From Delphinus delphis (Eukaryota; Chordata; Mammalia; Artiodactyla; Delphinidae), in assembly GCF_949987515.2 (NCBI RefSeq), contig NC_082692.2:43988418-44052417 (forward strand): a stretch of DNA of 64,000 nucleotides. The letters run 5' to 3'. This document shows, piece after piece, positions 10,885 through 22,729 of the stretch. The first letter of the stretch is position 1. Every line of letters starts with the position of its first letter. Under the pieces are notes generated by a model. The model did no database searches, was not told the origin of the DNA, and worked only from the letters and a program-made list of their open reading frames with translations. Both the position numbers and the translations under genes were made by a program.

Positions 10885-11708
10885 TATGTAATAGGATGAT
10901 CGTGGCCCCAAAGATATCAGGTCCTAATCCCTGGAAACTGAATGTTGTCTTATTTGGAAAAGAGTCTTTGCAGATGTGTTGAATTTTGTAATGGGAAGAT
11001 TATCCTGGATTATCCCAGTGAGCCCGAAATCCAATTCCAAGCGTCCTTATAAAAGAGAGGCACTGGAGGGTTTCCTTGGTGGTGCAGTGGTTAAGAATCT
11101 GCCTGCCAATGCAGGGGACACGGGTTCAAGCCCTGGTCCGGGAAGATGCCACATGCTGCAGAGCAACTAAGCCCGTGCGCCACAACTACTGAGCCTGAGC
11201 TCTAGAGCCCGCATGCCACAACTACTGAGCCCACGCGCCTAGAGCCTGTGCTCTGCAACAAGAGAAGCCACGACAATGAGAAGCCCGCGCACCGCAACGA
11301 AGAGTAGCCCCCGCTTGCCACAACTAGAGAAAGCCCGCGCAGCGAAAAAGACCCAATGCAGCCAAAAATAAGATAAAATAAAATAAATAAATAAATAAAA
11401 ATAAAAAAAGAGAGAGGTACTGGGAACCTGACATACATAGACCAGGAGGAGGCGCTGTGACCGCGGAGGCAGACTAGAATGGTGTGGCCACAAGTCAGGG
11501 AATGCTGGAGCCACCAGACCCTGAAAGAAACAAGGATGGAATTCTCCCCGACAGCTTCTGGGGGGAGCATGGCTTTGCTAACACCTTGATTTCAGCCCAG
11601 AAAAACTGATTTCAGACTTCTACCCTCCAGAACTGTGAGAGCATAGGTTTCATTGCTCTAAGTCACCGAGTGTGTGTAATTTGTTACAGCAGCCATCAGA
11701 AACTAATA
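10885..11708 (+). mobile_element. MLT1-type MaLR LTR, split by a SINE
   Basis: Left part: 'gtggccccaaagatatcaggtcctaatccctgg', 'ttatttggaaaagagtctttgcagatg', 'tccttataaaagagagg'. After the SINE: 'caagtcagggaatgctgg', 'caccttgatttcag', 'cctccagaactgtgagag', 'gttacagcagccatcagaaactaata'. This is the MLT1 LTR order (ERVL-MaLR). It predates the nested SINE. Confidence 0.8.
11067..11410 (+). mobile_element. Long CHR-type SINE (CHRL-like)
   Basis: About 344 bp, with the same head as the other SINEs but a longer body. The body has 'ccacaactactgagcc' motifs in tandem, 'gagtagcccccgcttgcc', 'gcagccaaaaataa' and an (AAAT)n tail. It is flanked by AGAGAGGCACTGG (11054-11066) and AGAGAGGTACTGG (11411-11423). 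Confidence 0.88.
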
Positions 11709-12603
11709 ATATATCCTTAGATCAAAAAACACTTAACTGAATGCCTATTACTGGGCACTGCGGATGTTTAGAGAGAGGTTTTATACTGAATTTAAATCTT
11801 CAAACTTGAAAGTATTCATGATCTTTGGATCAAAGAAACCCCAAACTGCACTCTTTCTTATATGACTACCCTGTCAATATCTGAAAACACATTTCTCTGT
11901 AATCCTCTCTTCTCAAAGCCACCTTCCCCACTTGTCTCTGTCATCCCTCATCCGAGAGATGGTTTCCAGACGCTTACCATCATGGTTGCCTCCTGTGGTC
12001 ACTTTCCTTTTGACTGTCCCTTAAAACTCACTGTCATGACCTGAACAAAACACCCTGGATGTGGGCTGACCAGAGCATATTCAGCTCTGCTAAGACGGCC
12101 TGAGACTGCATGCAGGTGCATCACTGTTGTCAATCTGCAGTCAGCAGGACCCCCCAGCTCTGATTGCATGAATCGCTGCCCCACCAGACCTTCTGTGTCC
12201 TACAGGGAAATTTTTCAATCTTTGAGCAGAACTTTACATTGTCCACCATTAAGTTCTGTCTTTTTGATGAGACTAGAGGTCCAGCTTTCTTGATCTATTT
12301 ATTACACTAAGTATCCTTCCAACCTATAGTCTGATCAGCAGGCATTCTCCAACTCCATCTGAGTACCTGCTACAAAACAAAGGAAAGAACTAAGACAGAG
12401 GCCCCTGTAGTCCCCTCCCTGTAGGTTCCCTCATTCAGCAAACACAGTCAGTCCCTTCATAGAATTCTCAATATAGTTACTTCCAGTTCCTTAATGCCTA
12501 TGTGTGAAATTCACAGTTCTTCCTAAAATGCCAGTTACGTTGCTTGTGTCCTCAAAAATTTCCAATGACATCCTTGGCTAACCCATCACATCTGCTTCTT
12601 ACC
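11709..12603. other. Unassigned sequence
   Basis: No gene or repeat family recognised. Confidence 0.45.
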
Positions 12604-12619
12604 TGGCTTCACCATTTCT

Positions 12620-12689
12620 TTCTTTCTTTCTTTCTTTTTAATTTTTACTGAAACATAGTCGACTGACAATGTTGTGTTAGTTTCAGGTG
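12620..12689 (-). mobile_element. Very short L1 3' end (minus)
   Basis: Only about 70 bp of L1 3'UTR in reverse ('tttttactgaaacatagtcgac', 'gttgtgttagtttcaggtg') with a (TTTC)n-rich tail. It has a perfect 16-bp target duplication TGGCTTCACCATTTCT at 12604-12619 and 12690-12705. This is an extreme 5' truncation. Confidence 0.88.
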
Positions 12690-12705
12690 TGGCTTCACCA
12701 TTTCT

Positions 12706-13564
12706 ATCCAACCTGGTCTCCTTCCAGCAAACCCTAGTGGTCCAGTACATCAGGCGCACGGCACATGGCCCCAGCCCATCCCCTCCTCTGCACCCAGCTT
12801 AAGCCAACGTCCCTACCCTGTCACAGTCCCTGACTACTCAGGGCCGCCCAAGTCTCCTGGCTCTGATCTCGTAAAACGCTTACTGTCTCCTACTCATTCT
12901 GGCACTTCATCCTATGCTGCCTGGCATAACTGGTAATGGTTTTACACAAATGTATTTAATGCCTCCAACAAAACAGGAAGCTGCATGAAAACAGTACTTT
13001 CTAAACTGTATTTCAGATACAGCCCTGCTTATACCAAAGTTCAACACAGCCCTGCTGAAAGTGAACTGAGTGTTATCCTGGACCTTTTTTTATTGATGAG
13101 GAATTTTATCACAAAGAAATTGTTATTCTTCATGATGAGAAGATATTCAGAGTTTCTCAATCCCAAGCTACTAGTCACCTACATACTAGCAGGTGACTTC
13201 ACACTCCTCTATGTTATCTCTTACAATCTTGAAGTTGTCAAGATTACCAAGTCAACTATTTTTTCACATTTACAAAAACCTGATTTGCTTCTATATTCTA
13301 CACTTTGAGGCTTTAAACCAGACATTTCCTCCAAAAGCTTTCAACCCGTCCTCTAGTACGTACACTATCTCTTACACCACAACAGAAATAATTTAAACGT
13401 CACGTCATAAGCTCAGCTTCCCCCTTTAGCTTTGATCACTAAATTCATCCTTAAAAATTTAGTGCAGTAGAGAGAGAACAAGATCCAGAAACAGCCAGAC
13501 TAGGGTGTCATCCTCCCTTCCTCCTCAGACAGGTGTACTCTCTCTTAGCCTTATTTTCCATATA
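12706..13564. other. Unassigned sequence
   Basis: No recognisable gene. Overlapping small open frames at 12.98-13.40 kb are AT-rich and lack any known domain. Confidence 0.45.
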
Positions 13565-14260
13565 CATCCTGAGAATTATTAGCTACGTGACCCGGGGAAA
13601 TTATGGAACCTCTCTGGGCATCAGTTTCATCATCTGTAACGTGGGGATTAAGAACAGTCAGGATCCAGATGAATAGATAAAGAAGATGTGGTACATATAT
13701 ACAAGGGAATACTACTCAACTATAAAAAAAATAATGAAATAATGCCATTTGCAGCTACATGGATGGACCTAGAGATGATCATACTAAGTGATGTAAATCA
13801 GACAAAGACAAATATCATACGATATCACTTTATGTGGAATCTAAAATATGACAGAAATAAATTTATTTACAAAACAGAAACAGACTCACGGTTGCCAAGA
13901 GGGAGAGGAGTGGGGGAGGGATGGATTGGGAGTTTGGGATTAGCAGATGCAAAGTATTATATATAGGATGGATAAACAACAAGGTCCTACTGTAGAGCAC
14001 AGGGAACTATATTCAATATCCTGTGATAAACCTTAATGGAAAAGAATATGAAAAGAATGTATGGTTGTGTGTGTGTGTGTATATATATAAAACTGAATCA
14101 CTTTGCTGTACAGCAAAAATTAACATAACATTATAAATCAACTATACTTCAATTAAATAAATTTAAAAAAATAGGTCCTGTCCATATGAACTGTTGTGAG
14201 AAATACATTAAGACGTGAAAGTGACAGCCTGGCATGTGGTTTGCTCTCAAATAATATTAG
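13565..14260 (+). mobile_element. MIR SINE (plus), split by an L1
   Basis: Left part to about 13650: 'agctacgtgaccc', 'aacctctctgggcatcagtttcatcatctgtaa', 'tggggatta'. Right part from about 14172: 'tgaactgttgtgagaaatac', 'gacagcctggcatgtgg'. The halves are adjacent on the MIR consensus. Confidence 0.7.
13655..14171 (+). mobile_element. Truncated L1 3' region inside a MIR
   Basis: It carries the last part of ORF2 in frame-like form ('gatgtggtacatatatac', 'tttgcagctacatggatggacc') followed by the 3'UTR and 'caactatacttcaattaaataa'. A TG/TA microsatellite lies at about 14063-14090. A target duplication was not clear. Confidence 0.85.
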
Positions 14261-14449
14261 CAGCTATTAGTAGTAATAGTATTAATATTGTAAATATAAA
14301 TTAATTTTTAAATTTATTATTAATTAATAAACATAGCCTACAGTAGAGGTGCAATAGCTACTACTATTTTTTAAACATTATCAGAATATTTGTTGGTTAT
14401 ATCAAATGAAACTGATGGTTCATTACAATATTTATCATTTTATCTATGA

Positions 14450-14646
14450 CAGGTGCTCTCATAGTGTGGCCCCAGCTAAGCAGCATCAGCTTTTTGTTAG
14501 AAACCCAACTTCCTGGAACTTATTAGAATGGGAAATTTTCAGGCCCCACCCCAGATCCAGTGAATATGAAGCCTTGGGCTGGGGCCCAACCATCTATTTT
14601 AACAAGCCCTCCAAGTGGCTCTGATGCAGCTAAAGTTTAAGAATCA
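14450..14646 (+). mobile_element. MER20-type hAT-Charlie MITE
   Basis: Order of blocks: 'agtgtggcccc', 'cagcatcagc', 'ttgttagaaa', 'caggccccaccccagatcc', 'tggggcccaaccatctatttta', 'acaagccctcc', 'ctgatgcagctaaagttt', 'gaatcac'. This is the MER20 layout across nearly its full length. No transposase is present. MER20 copies are known to act as enhancers in some mammalian tissues; nothing here shows activity. Confidence 0.85.
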
Positions 14647-17009
14647 CGTGTATAAGTCTAAGGTCTCGAAAAAATACTTTATTTGCCAACTTTAAGAACC
14701 ACAACCTGCATTATACTTTCAGCCCTTTAAAAGTCGATGCTTCAAAAATTTTCCTCTCTCATCTGTGCCCACAAATGGTAAAATCACTCAAGAAGTATGC
14801 AATGGTCGAGAGCACAGAGCAAATAGAGATTTCTTCCTATTCCCTAAAAGTTATCACTGTGTTCTCAGCTTGGGGATTTACATTTCCTCCCAGCCACCAA
14901 ATCACAAAACAAAGAACAGTGTGATTGATTCAGCAGGGCCATGAAGTCATTGCCTTTACAATGTGTGCAAAGGATGTCTATGCTGTAAGTAAATCAAGCT
15001 TTCCAAAGACAAGATGGAACAGAGATAAAAGTGTAATCATCAGTTGGGTATCTCACAGGTGGTAACCAAGCAGGTTACTAAGAGGGTGTGGTTCAATATG
15101 GAATCCAGGGCCTCTTCCTCTCCAAATGCATTTATGTATCAATAAAGTAAAACTCAGACCAAACATCCAATTACACAATGTTAATTAATACATTTACAGT
15201 ACAGCTAACCAGTGCTGAAGAATATATTTCCACCATGAACGGTTATTTAGATGGATCCAACACAAGTAAAGCACATTATATGAATTCTCCAGACTTCAAT
15301 CTTGCAAAAATTTTTCATCCCCTTAAATTTTTATTCCTCTTCAATGCAGCCTCTCATTCACAGCTCAAGTTCTAATTCTGGGCCCAGGCAAACAATGAGT
15401 TAAAAAGGAATCTTCTGATCTTTAAAGTGCTTCAGAAAATAAAGAGCTTCCTTTCTTCTTGTTTCCTCAGAGCAAGGCAAAAGCTACATCATTGGTACTT
15501 AGATCTGGGTGCCATCTGTTATATATACTCATCAGTTTCTAGACAGCAAGACAGAACTGCATGTGATCAGGAATAACAAAAATTAAATAGTGACCTAAGA
15601 CCCTCTAGTTTATAAAGTGCCATAGGTAGAATGGGCATAAATAAATACTGTAAATAATAGAAGAAGGCCAACAATTTTATACTTTAGAACAACTCTCTGG
15701 GTAAAATTTAGCTAACTGAAGTCACAGGTATTTTCAATAACAACCAACTCATGTTTTAGTACTATAATTTAAATTATGCTAAAGAATAATACATAATTGT
15801 TTCTGACAACCATAGTTTACCTAGAGATCATAACTTGCAAGGTAAACAATCCAATATATTCAGCATGGGAAGAATCTTGTAGAGGCAGCAGATGTGATGT
15901 GTTAACTGGGCTTCATCCTTAAATATATTTTGCAGAATGATGAATCAAAAGGAAAACATTCTTGCCAGAACAATCAGTTTAAATAGGGACAGGCTTAGTC
16001 ATACAACTGAAATACCAGAGCACTAAAATTTAGATACATCTGGAAAAAAGCCAAAGACGTCTGCTCACCAACAAACATGAGTTTTAATTAAGCAAACTGT
16101 TTAAACAAATGTAATTTTAGCTCTGATAAATATAAGTCTATATTAATTTTTTTCTGGAGAAAAAGCTATATTAAAAAATCCTAACCAAGTATTTTAAGGA
16201 AACAGTGTTTACACATACGGATATAATAGTAACTTAAGCAATCATCTAAAAGCTCCACGATGTTTACTTTTCTCAGTCACATAAACTTTTAAAAATTGAC
16301 CTTGCTAGAAGCATCCCCTGGGCACTGGGTATACGCTAGTTTACTGCTGCATAAATCCTAACTTCCTAAATCACGGGGATTAACTAGCAAATACCTGAAA
16401 GTATAAAGTGGAGAAAAGTAAACAGTCTAACAGCCAAGGGGAACCCGCTGGCATCTGCAAAACGCCCCAGTGCACCAAGGAGCCCAGGGCTGACCTGGGC
16501 CCCCAGCCAAGTCCTGCTCTCGCTATGTGGCTTCTGATGCAGCTAAACCAGGAGGGGCTGTGGCGGGTGCCCCCTCCCTTAAATCAGGGAAGCAAACTGG
16601 ACAATTCGAAAGCTATCCTCCAAGCGCAAGTCCAAGTGAAGGTACAACCGAGGACCAGGAGTGTGCTGAGTCTTCACAGACACCTTTTCTGCGAGGGGAG
16701 TATGTGGGAGAAGAGCAAAACAGGCCTTTGGGCCCCCAAGATCAACCCACAGACCACAAGGGAGGGGTGTGTAGAGAGGGTGCGGCTCAAGTGACCCAGC
16801 AGGACTCCAAGGCAAAACGGCCAAACTATCTCCCCCACAGATTCTGACCCCCAGACCCTAGCTTTTTCTAAAACAGATGTACTAAGAGGGAAAGTACTTG
16901 AGGTAAAGAAGAGATTTGGATAAGGCAGGTAGCAGGGCATGAGAGGCACCCCGCCCCTGCTTTACCATTTGGTTTGCAGCCATCCACATCAGCCCACTCT
17001 TCCACCAGC
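14647..17009. other. Unassigned single-copy-like stretch
   Basis: About 2.3 kb with no repeat family that I recognise. Between 16.41 and 16.85 kb it becomes GC-richer, and two overlapping open frames of 128 and 106 aa run on the plus strand. They have no known domain, no flanking splice pattern that I trust and an opposing open frame, so I do not call a gene. Confidence 0.45.
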
Positions 17010-17165
17010 TCTCACTGACTGAGCACTGACAATCTGCCAAGCACCATACTTTATGCTTAGATGGACGATCTCATCAAATCCTCACACTAATCCACTATTT
17101 ACAGATAAGGGCGGAAAAGGTTACGGTCACACCAATAATAAAGTGCAGAGCTGTCTACCTTCCAT
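17010..17165 (-). mobile_element. MIR SINE (minus)
   Basis: 'tgagcactgacaatctgccaagcacc', then 'ctcatcaaatcctcacactaatcc', 'tttacagataagg' and 'ggtcacacc' follow the reverse MIR consensus. Diverged. Confidence 0.65.
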
Positions 17166-17887
17166 CTTTGCCTTACATCTCCCAGACTGACAACCTTGTA
17201 GGAGAGTCTTCTTTCAAAGACAAAATATACTATTTATCAAATGAAAAGGAAAATCCAGTGAAGAAGGTCTGTTGTGGAACTAAGCTCTCAATCACCTCAC
17301 TGCCCAAAGGAGCAGAACTACTAACAACAGATCTCCTTGGAGACACAACTTGGGTAAAATAATTACATAATATTAAACCACAATAAACACATAAAATAAT
17401 CACTTAGAAAGGTCAAAATTTTTAAGAATTATTTCAAAAGATGGGGAGCACACTCTGGCCTGCGTCAGCAGTCCAGGCAGCTAATAAGCCCAGGGCAGAG
17501 TCTCCAGAACTTGGTCCCAGCATACAACTCCCGGGCTATGGGGGGCAGCACAGGGCACAAGGTAGGCATCCTTCCCCTCTTTTCCCCCTTTAACCTCCTC
17601 CACCCCTTCTTCTCTCTTTTCTCTTCTAATCCCCTTTCCCCCTCCCTTCCCCATTGTTTAAGGAGAAGGTCTACAGTTAAAATGACAAAACAGAGTGAGT
17701 ACACACATAAAACTACTCGAATATTATCTAAATGATTTTATTCCCACTTTTTTTCTCTCTTTACCCATCAATTTTTCCTTCATTTTGCTGACTCGTTCTT
17801 CATGGTCACCCTTTCCCTTAACATTTATATAACATAATCTAATTTTATGAAAAACTCTTCAAATAACACACTTTCATTCGTTGCAAG
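17166..17887. other. Unassigned sequence with a pyrimidine-rich tract
   Basis: 17.57-17.66 kb is strongly pyrimidine-rich on the plus strand (CTTCTCTCTTTTC-like). No gene signal. Confidence 0.45.
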
Positions 17888-18073
17888 GGAATAAGGTAAG
17901 GCAAGAAAGGTAAGAGATCTGCTTCTCTCCTGTCCCTGTTTCTCCCTGAATATGTTCAATATTTCAAGGGAAGAATATAAGAAGATCAACATAGAAGAAA
18001 TATTTCTTTCTAATATAGAGATTTCTAATCTAAAATCCATTTACTTACTTTGCATTTCCTACTAATTGGGTTA
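17888..18073 (+). repeat. Unclassified dispersed sequence, copy A
   Basis: About 185 bp that recurs in the same orientation at 34989-35414 (copy B, interrupted there by a SINE). The shared core contains 'ctgcttctctcctgtccctg', 'tatgttcaatatttcaag' and 'atttcctactaattgg'. By eye most positions match, with small indels. Sequence outside these limits is not alike. I do not recognise the family. Confidence 0.75.
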
Positions 18074-18564
18074 CAACCAAATGGCCCCCAACAGCGACAG
18101 TATCCAACATTCCTCTTATCATCATGTAGGTGAAACGTGGAAAAGATGACACGAAATCTGGCCTTTCTCTGGTCAACTCACAACACAAACCTGAAGAGCC
18201 TGGTGCCCCAAAACGTTTAGGGATATCTGATGAGTTTTCTTCACTTGAGGGTAATGCTCTAGCTTCCAGACATAAAAGAATAAATGTTAAAACAAACAAA
18301 CAAACAAAAAAAACCTATGTTCTCACATATGTGAGTTTTGGGTCAGAAATTTCAGTGCACAATTTTTCAGTAAGAGTGAATTTTAAATGCTGCCCTACTT
18401 CAAGAAACAAATAAGCTAATTTGATTATAACCCTAATTAGTTAGACTGGCATCTATCTAATGGCTGTTGTACATAAAATACTTATTTTCCTATTTCTTAC
18501 TGGGTTGCAGCAGAAGTAAGCCTAAAATCTTCTAGATGTGTCATTTTATCAAAAAAAGAGGTCA
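18074..18564. other. Unassigned sequence
   Basis: Contains a short (AAAC)n run near 18291-18310. No gene signal. Confidence 0.45.
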
Positions 18565-18625
18565 CATACTCCAAGTAAATCAGGATTTGAACCCTTGCTG
18601 TCTGACTGTGCTGGCTTTGTGGGCC
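18565..18625 (-). mobile_element. MIR fragment (minus), weak
   Basis: 'caagtaaatcaggatttgaacccttgctgtctgactg' matches the tRNA-like part of MIR read backwards. Short and decayed. Confidence 0.45.
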
Positions 18626-19811
18626 TAATCACTAAATTAAACCACCTTGGAGGGTTGTTGGAGGATTAAGTGATTTAAAACTTGCCATGGGCGTTACACA
18701 TGGTGAGAACACTCTTGCCAGGCCCCATGATGAGCCCTAGGAGTGGATAATGCAGACTTGTCCTCAAAAAGCTCAACTAGTGTTTTGAATTTTGAGCAAA
18801 GGCAGCTTCCTTACACGCATTCATCCAATTTACACGCTGCTCGTAAGGTGAGTGGCCCAGCCCAACACGCCCAGTACCCAGTAGGTCCCCAAGGAACATC
18901 CATCTTGTACCAGTGCTGCGTTCCCACAGGAGTCATCCTCATGGGTTTCTACCCTCCACTGCCAACACTGTGACTTACACTCCCAAAGACATGGGGAAGC
19001 CCTCTGTGTCCCCAACATGCCACCCCCAGATGGCCACAGTCACAAAGACTGCCAGGCCAGGAACCACCAAAGGGGCATCTCTTCATCCAAAACCTCGCTC
19101 CCCTTGGACTCAGCTCAGAGATGGGGAAGTCCTGTCAGAGCCTTCAGCTCCAACGTTCCACAATGCAACCCTCGCATCAGCCCACCTCTGCCCTAGCCTG
19201 TAGCAGAGTCCTGCTTACACGGAGTGCGTGGGACACAAAGGATTGGGGGAAGGCAGGTAAACTGCTGGTGTGATACCTTCCTCAGAATTCACAAGACACT
19301 GCCTCACGAGAGCATCATAAAGCAGAGGGTCTCCACCTTTCATCTCCAGCCAACACATCGGAGGATTAGTAACAGAAATCCCAGTAGTAACAGAAATCCT
19401 TACGGAAGTGAGTCTCAGTTGGGGGGTGAATGACATGGCCCCCCAGAAGGATGTAACAGATTCGGGAAAAGGATTCTGTCCATGGGTGATGAGAGAGAGG
19501 GGACTAAAACTTCTCTCAGGTAATCTGATATGCTCCCTGAAATAAGAATCGCTTTTAGAGAAGGTTATTAAATGCTATTACAGTACTGGCACCATCCCCC
19601 TAGGGTACATGATGGTTTGAATAGGATCTGTAGGATAGCTTAGGGATATAACCACATTAACATATTGTTTCTATGCGAGAAAACTCTTTCCAGGTCCCAA
19701 ACAACAGATTTAAAATATTACCTTCTCTCCGACTTCAGGACTGTCCATAAAAGGGGAAGAAAGTGACTAAGAGTTAATTGTGAAATCCCATGGGCTCTTT
19801 AGCTGAGATTT
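18626..19811. other. Unassigned sequence
   Basis: Overlapping short open frames occur on both strands in 18.74-19.44 kb without any recognisable domain. No repeat family recognised. Confidence 0.45.
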
Positions 19812-19875
19812 ATGGAGTTATTTTGGGTCCCACCGATCCAATAATTCTACTGGAATTGGGACCCAATAACTCCAT
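19812..19875. other. Long-stem hairpin of pre-miRNA size
   Basis: The 5' arm (19812-19832) and 3' arm (19857-19875) are near-perfect complements. ATGGAGTTATT opposes AATAACTCCAT, and GGGTCCCA opposes TGGGACCC, with a 2-nt bulge on the 5' side. The loop is 24 nt. The 64-nt total is the size of a pre-miRNA or of a minimal palindromic MITE. Sequence alone does not show expression. Confidence 0.6.
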
Positions 19876-20120
19876 GAAATTGTATGCAAACGTTGTGCAC
19901 ATGTGTATTTTTTGGAAGAGCTTACATCAGATTCTCAAAGTGACCCATGGCACACAAATAAATATTAATTTAAGAACCACAACTATTAACTGCTTCACAG
20001 AGAAACATACACATAAGCACCAATCTCTGGGTCATACTAAATACAAGAGATAAACTGATTTGTCTAGACTTCTGTCTGTAATCCGTCCTTTTTATCTTGT
20101 TTTTAAAGATTTTTTTTTTT
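19876..20120. other. Unassigned sequence
   Basis: No recognisable feature. Confidence 0.4.
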
Positions 20121-20297
20121 TGATGTGGACCACTTTTAAAGTCTTTTATTGAATTTGTTACAATATTGCTTCTGTTTTATGTTTTGGTTTTTTGGCCGCA
20201 AGGCATGTGGGATCTTAGCTCCCTGACCAGGAATCGAACCCGCCGCCCCCTGCAATGGAAGGCAAAGTCTCAACCACTGGATCACCAGGGTAGTCCC
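20121..20297 (-). mobile_element. CHR-type tRNA SINE (minus), short form
   Basis: Reverse-orientation copy: T-rich tail, 'tttattgaatttgttacaatattgcttctg', 'ggcatgtgggatcttagctccc', the B-box complement 'aggaatcgaaccc', and 'accactggatcaccagggtagtccc'. Confidence 0.85.
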
Positions 20298-21800
20298 TTT
20301 TTTTTTTTTTCTTTTTTTTTTAAATAAACCATCCTTAGTCCCACCTAACTCTCTGCCATCTGCATAAATCTGATGCCAGAACTTGCTTGGAATCTTGAGA
20401 GGAAAAAACATTACTGAGAACTGCAGTTTTTCGATGCCCTAACACATAAATATTTACATATTTCTTAACCTGCTGAGATTTTTTAGAGTCCAATAATAAG
20501 AGGTTTTACTCATGTCACAGAAGACACTGCAATCACTGGGCACTCATCTACCACCCCCATCATGACCCACAGGCCATATACCAAATAATAACAGATGCCT
20601 GAAATGCATGTGAAATGCTCTAGAACTGAAACTTCCCACTTGATACGGAAAAGCTGTGCTTCACAGCCATACAACCAAGTACTGCACAATAAATTAAAAC
20701 CTGCAAAACAATTCCAAGATGCAAAAGAAATATACACTGACCTTCATGAGATGCTGATTTATCCATTTTGTGAATGTTTTCTTCTGAACTTTGTCCCGTT
20801 CATCTGGAAGGGGGAAAAAAGATATAAAAGAAGGTTGGTAAAAATCTATGACTAGGAGACTTTCATTATCACTATGCAAATAAAGAAGAGTAAGGTGTTC
20901 AAAAAGTACTGTTTGGTGCACTTGAATTTTCTTGGTAAGTTTTGGCACCTTGACACTACCTGTGAGAAAGATTGGCCTCTTCCCAGTGTGGCATTTGCCA
21001 GCACTGCCTTCCACACGCTCTGCTGCATCATCCCCACCGCCACCACCACCAGGAAGTCCTCTCACTTCCACCGCCACCACCAGCCTCCACTGAGCCCCTG
21101 CATGAACTTCCCAAAGCACCTGACCACAGATTACATCCCAGCTGGTCTTCACTGCCACAAGAGGGAAGGGAGGCAGTGTCACTCCCATCTCACATAAGAG
21201 GAAACCAGGATGTCAAGAGGTCAAAGGACTTGTCGACGATTATTCAGAAAAAGACTTAAAGCTGTGATAAAAGGCAGGACTGAATTCAGGTCCTCTGGCT
21301 GGAAGTGGACACTGGTTTAATCACGAACCATGCTGCTTTTTTCCTAGATTCCCTGTGTTGAACGATCTGGTAACTACAAAACGCCCCACTAGATCCTTGC
21401 CATAGAGAGTGATACTGTCCTGGTTACTAGACACGGTGCAGAGAAGGGTGAGGGGAGGTCTTATGATGTAGGAGGAAGAGCACTGGAACGTTTCGGTTCA
21501 TCAAGTTATTATTTCAAAGAAATCCTAATCTCCAACATCTAGAGAGGATGCTGGAAGCCATACTCCCTCCCCGTCCTGCTCCCAGGCAGCAAACCCCACT
21601 CTCCTGTGTCCTCCTCCCTCCACTCTACATCTGGGGCCGGCTCTTCTTTCTCTCCGTGGTCCTCTTTCTTTTCCCACCCCTGGTCCGCATCTCCATCCTT
21701 TCCCTAGGGGCAGATAGGCCTCGCTCTCTTCATCTCTCTCTCTTCTCATTCTTCATCCCTGAGCCCCATAAACTACTTTAAATGGAACGAAAGTTTCTTT
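20298..21800. other. Unassigned sequence
   Basis: About 1.5 kb with no recognised gene or repeat family. A (CAC/CCA)-rich stretch lies at about 21029-21085 and accounts for several long chance frames. 21.55-21.77 kb is pyrimidine-rich. Confidence 0.45.
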
Positions 21801-21809
21801 GAAAATGCT

Positions 21810-22474
21810 ATGATCCAGCAATCCCACTCCTGGGCCTATGTCCGAAGAAAAGCGTAATTCGAAAAGACACATGCACCCCAATGTTCACAGCAGCACTATT
21901 TACAATAGTCAAGACATGGAAACAACCTAAATGTCCATCAACAGAAGAATGCATAAAGAAAACATGGTACATATATATACAATGCAGTACTACCCGGCCA
22001 TAAAAAAGAATGAAATGATGCCATTTGCAGCAACATGGATGGACCTAAAGATTATCATACTAAGTGAAGTAAGTCAGACAGAGAAAGACAAATACCATAT
22101 GATATCACTCTTATGTGGAATCTAATTTTTTTAATATACAAATGAACTTATTTACAAAACAGAAACAGACTTACAGATCTTGAAAACAAACTTATGGTTA
22201 CCAAAGGGGAAACATGGGTGGGGGGGTGATAAATCAGGAGCTTGGGATTAACACACACACATTACTATATATAAGACAGATAACCAGCAAGGACCTACTG
22301 CATAGCAAAGGGAACTCTACTCAATATTCTGTAATAACCTATGTGGGAAAAGAATCTGAGAAGAAATGAATATATGTATGTGTATAACTGAATCACTTTG
22401 CTGTACACCTGAAACTAACACAATATTTTAAATCAACTATACTCCAATAAAATTTTTAAAAAAGAAGAAAAAAA
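21810..22474 (+). mobile_element. 5'-truncated L1 3' region
   Basis: It starts within the end of ORF2 ('tgatccagcaatcccactcctggg') and runs through 'atgccatttgcagcaacatgg' to the 3'UTR and A-rich tail. It is flanked by GAAAATGCT at 21801-21809 and 22475-22483. Confidence 0.9.
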
Positions 22475-22729
22475 GAAAATGCTTGTCCTATTCATGAAAA
22501 GTATTTACGTGCTTTACACTAATTTAAACATAAACAAAAATACTTAAATATGTCAACTGGGAAAAATATCTGTAAACTGAGACACAGATTACTAATATTA
22601 ATACAAAATAAAAATAAAAAAGAATAAGATGAACATAATGTATAACTGGGCAAAAGCAGACAATGAAAATGATTAAAACTTTATGAAATGAAATTAATTT
22701 TAAAAATGAAAAAAAGTAAATGCCCACAG

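Noticed and set aside
16408..16847. Two overlapping plus-strand open frames (128 and 106 aa) in a GC-richer patch
   Set aside because: They overlap in different frames, face open frames on the other strand, and show no domain or codon signal. High GC lowers stop density. No splice or transcript evidence can be seen.
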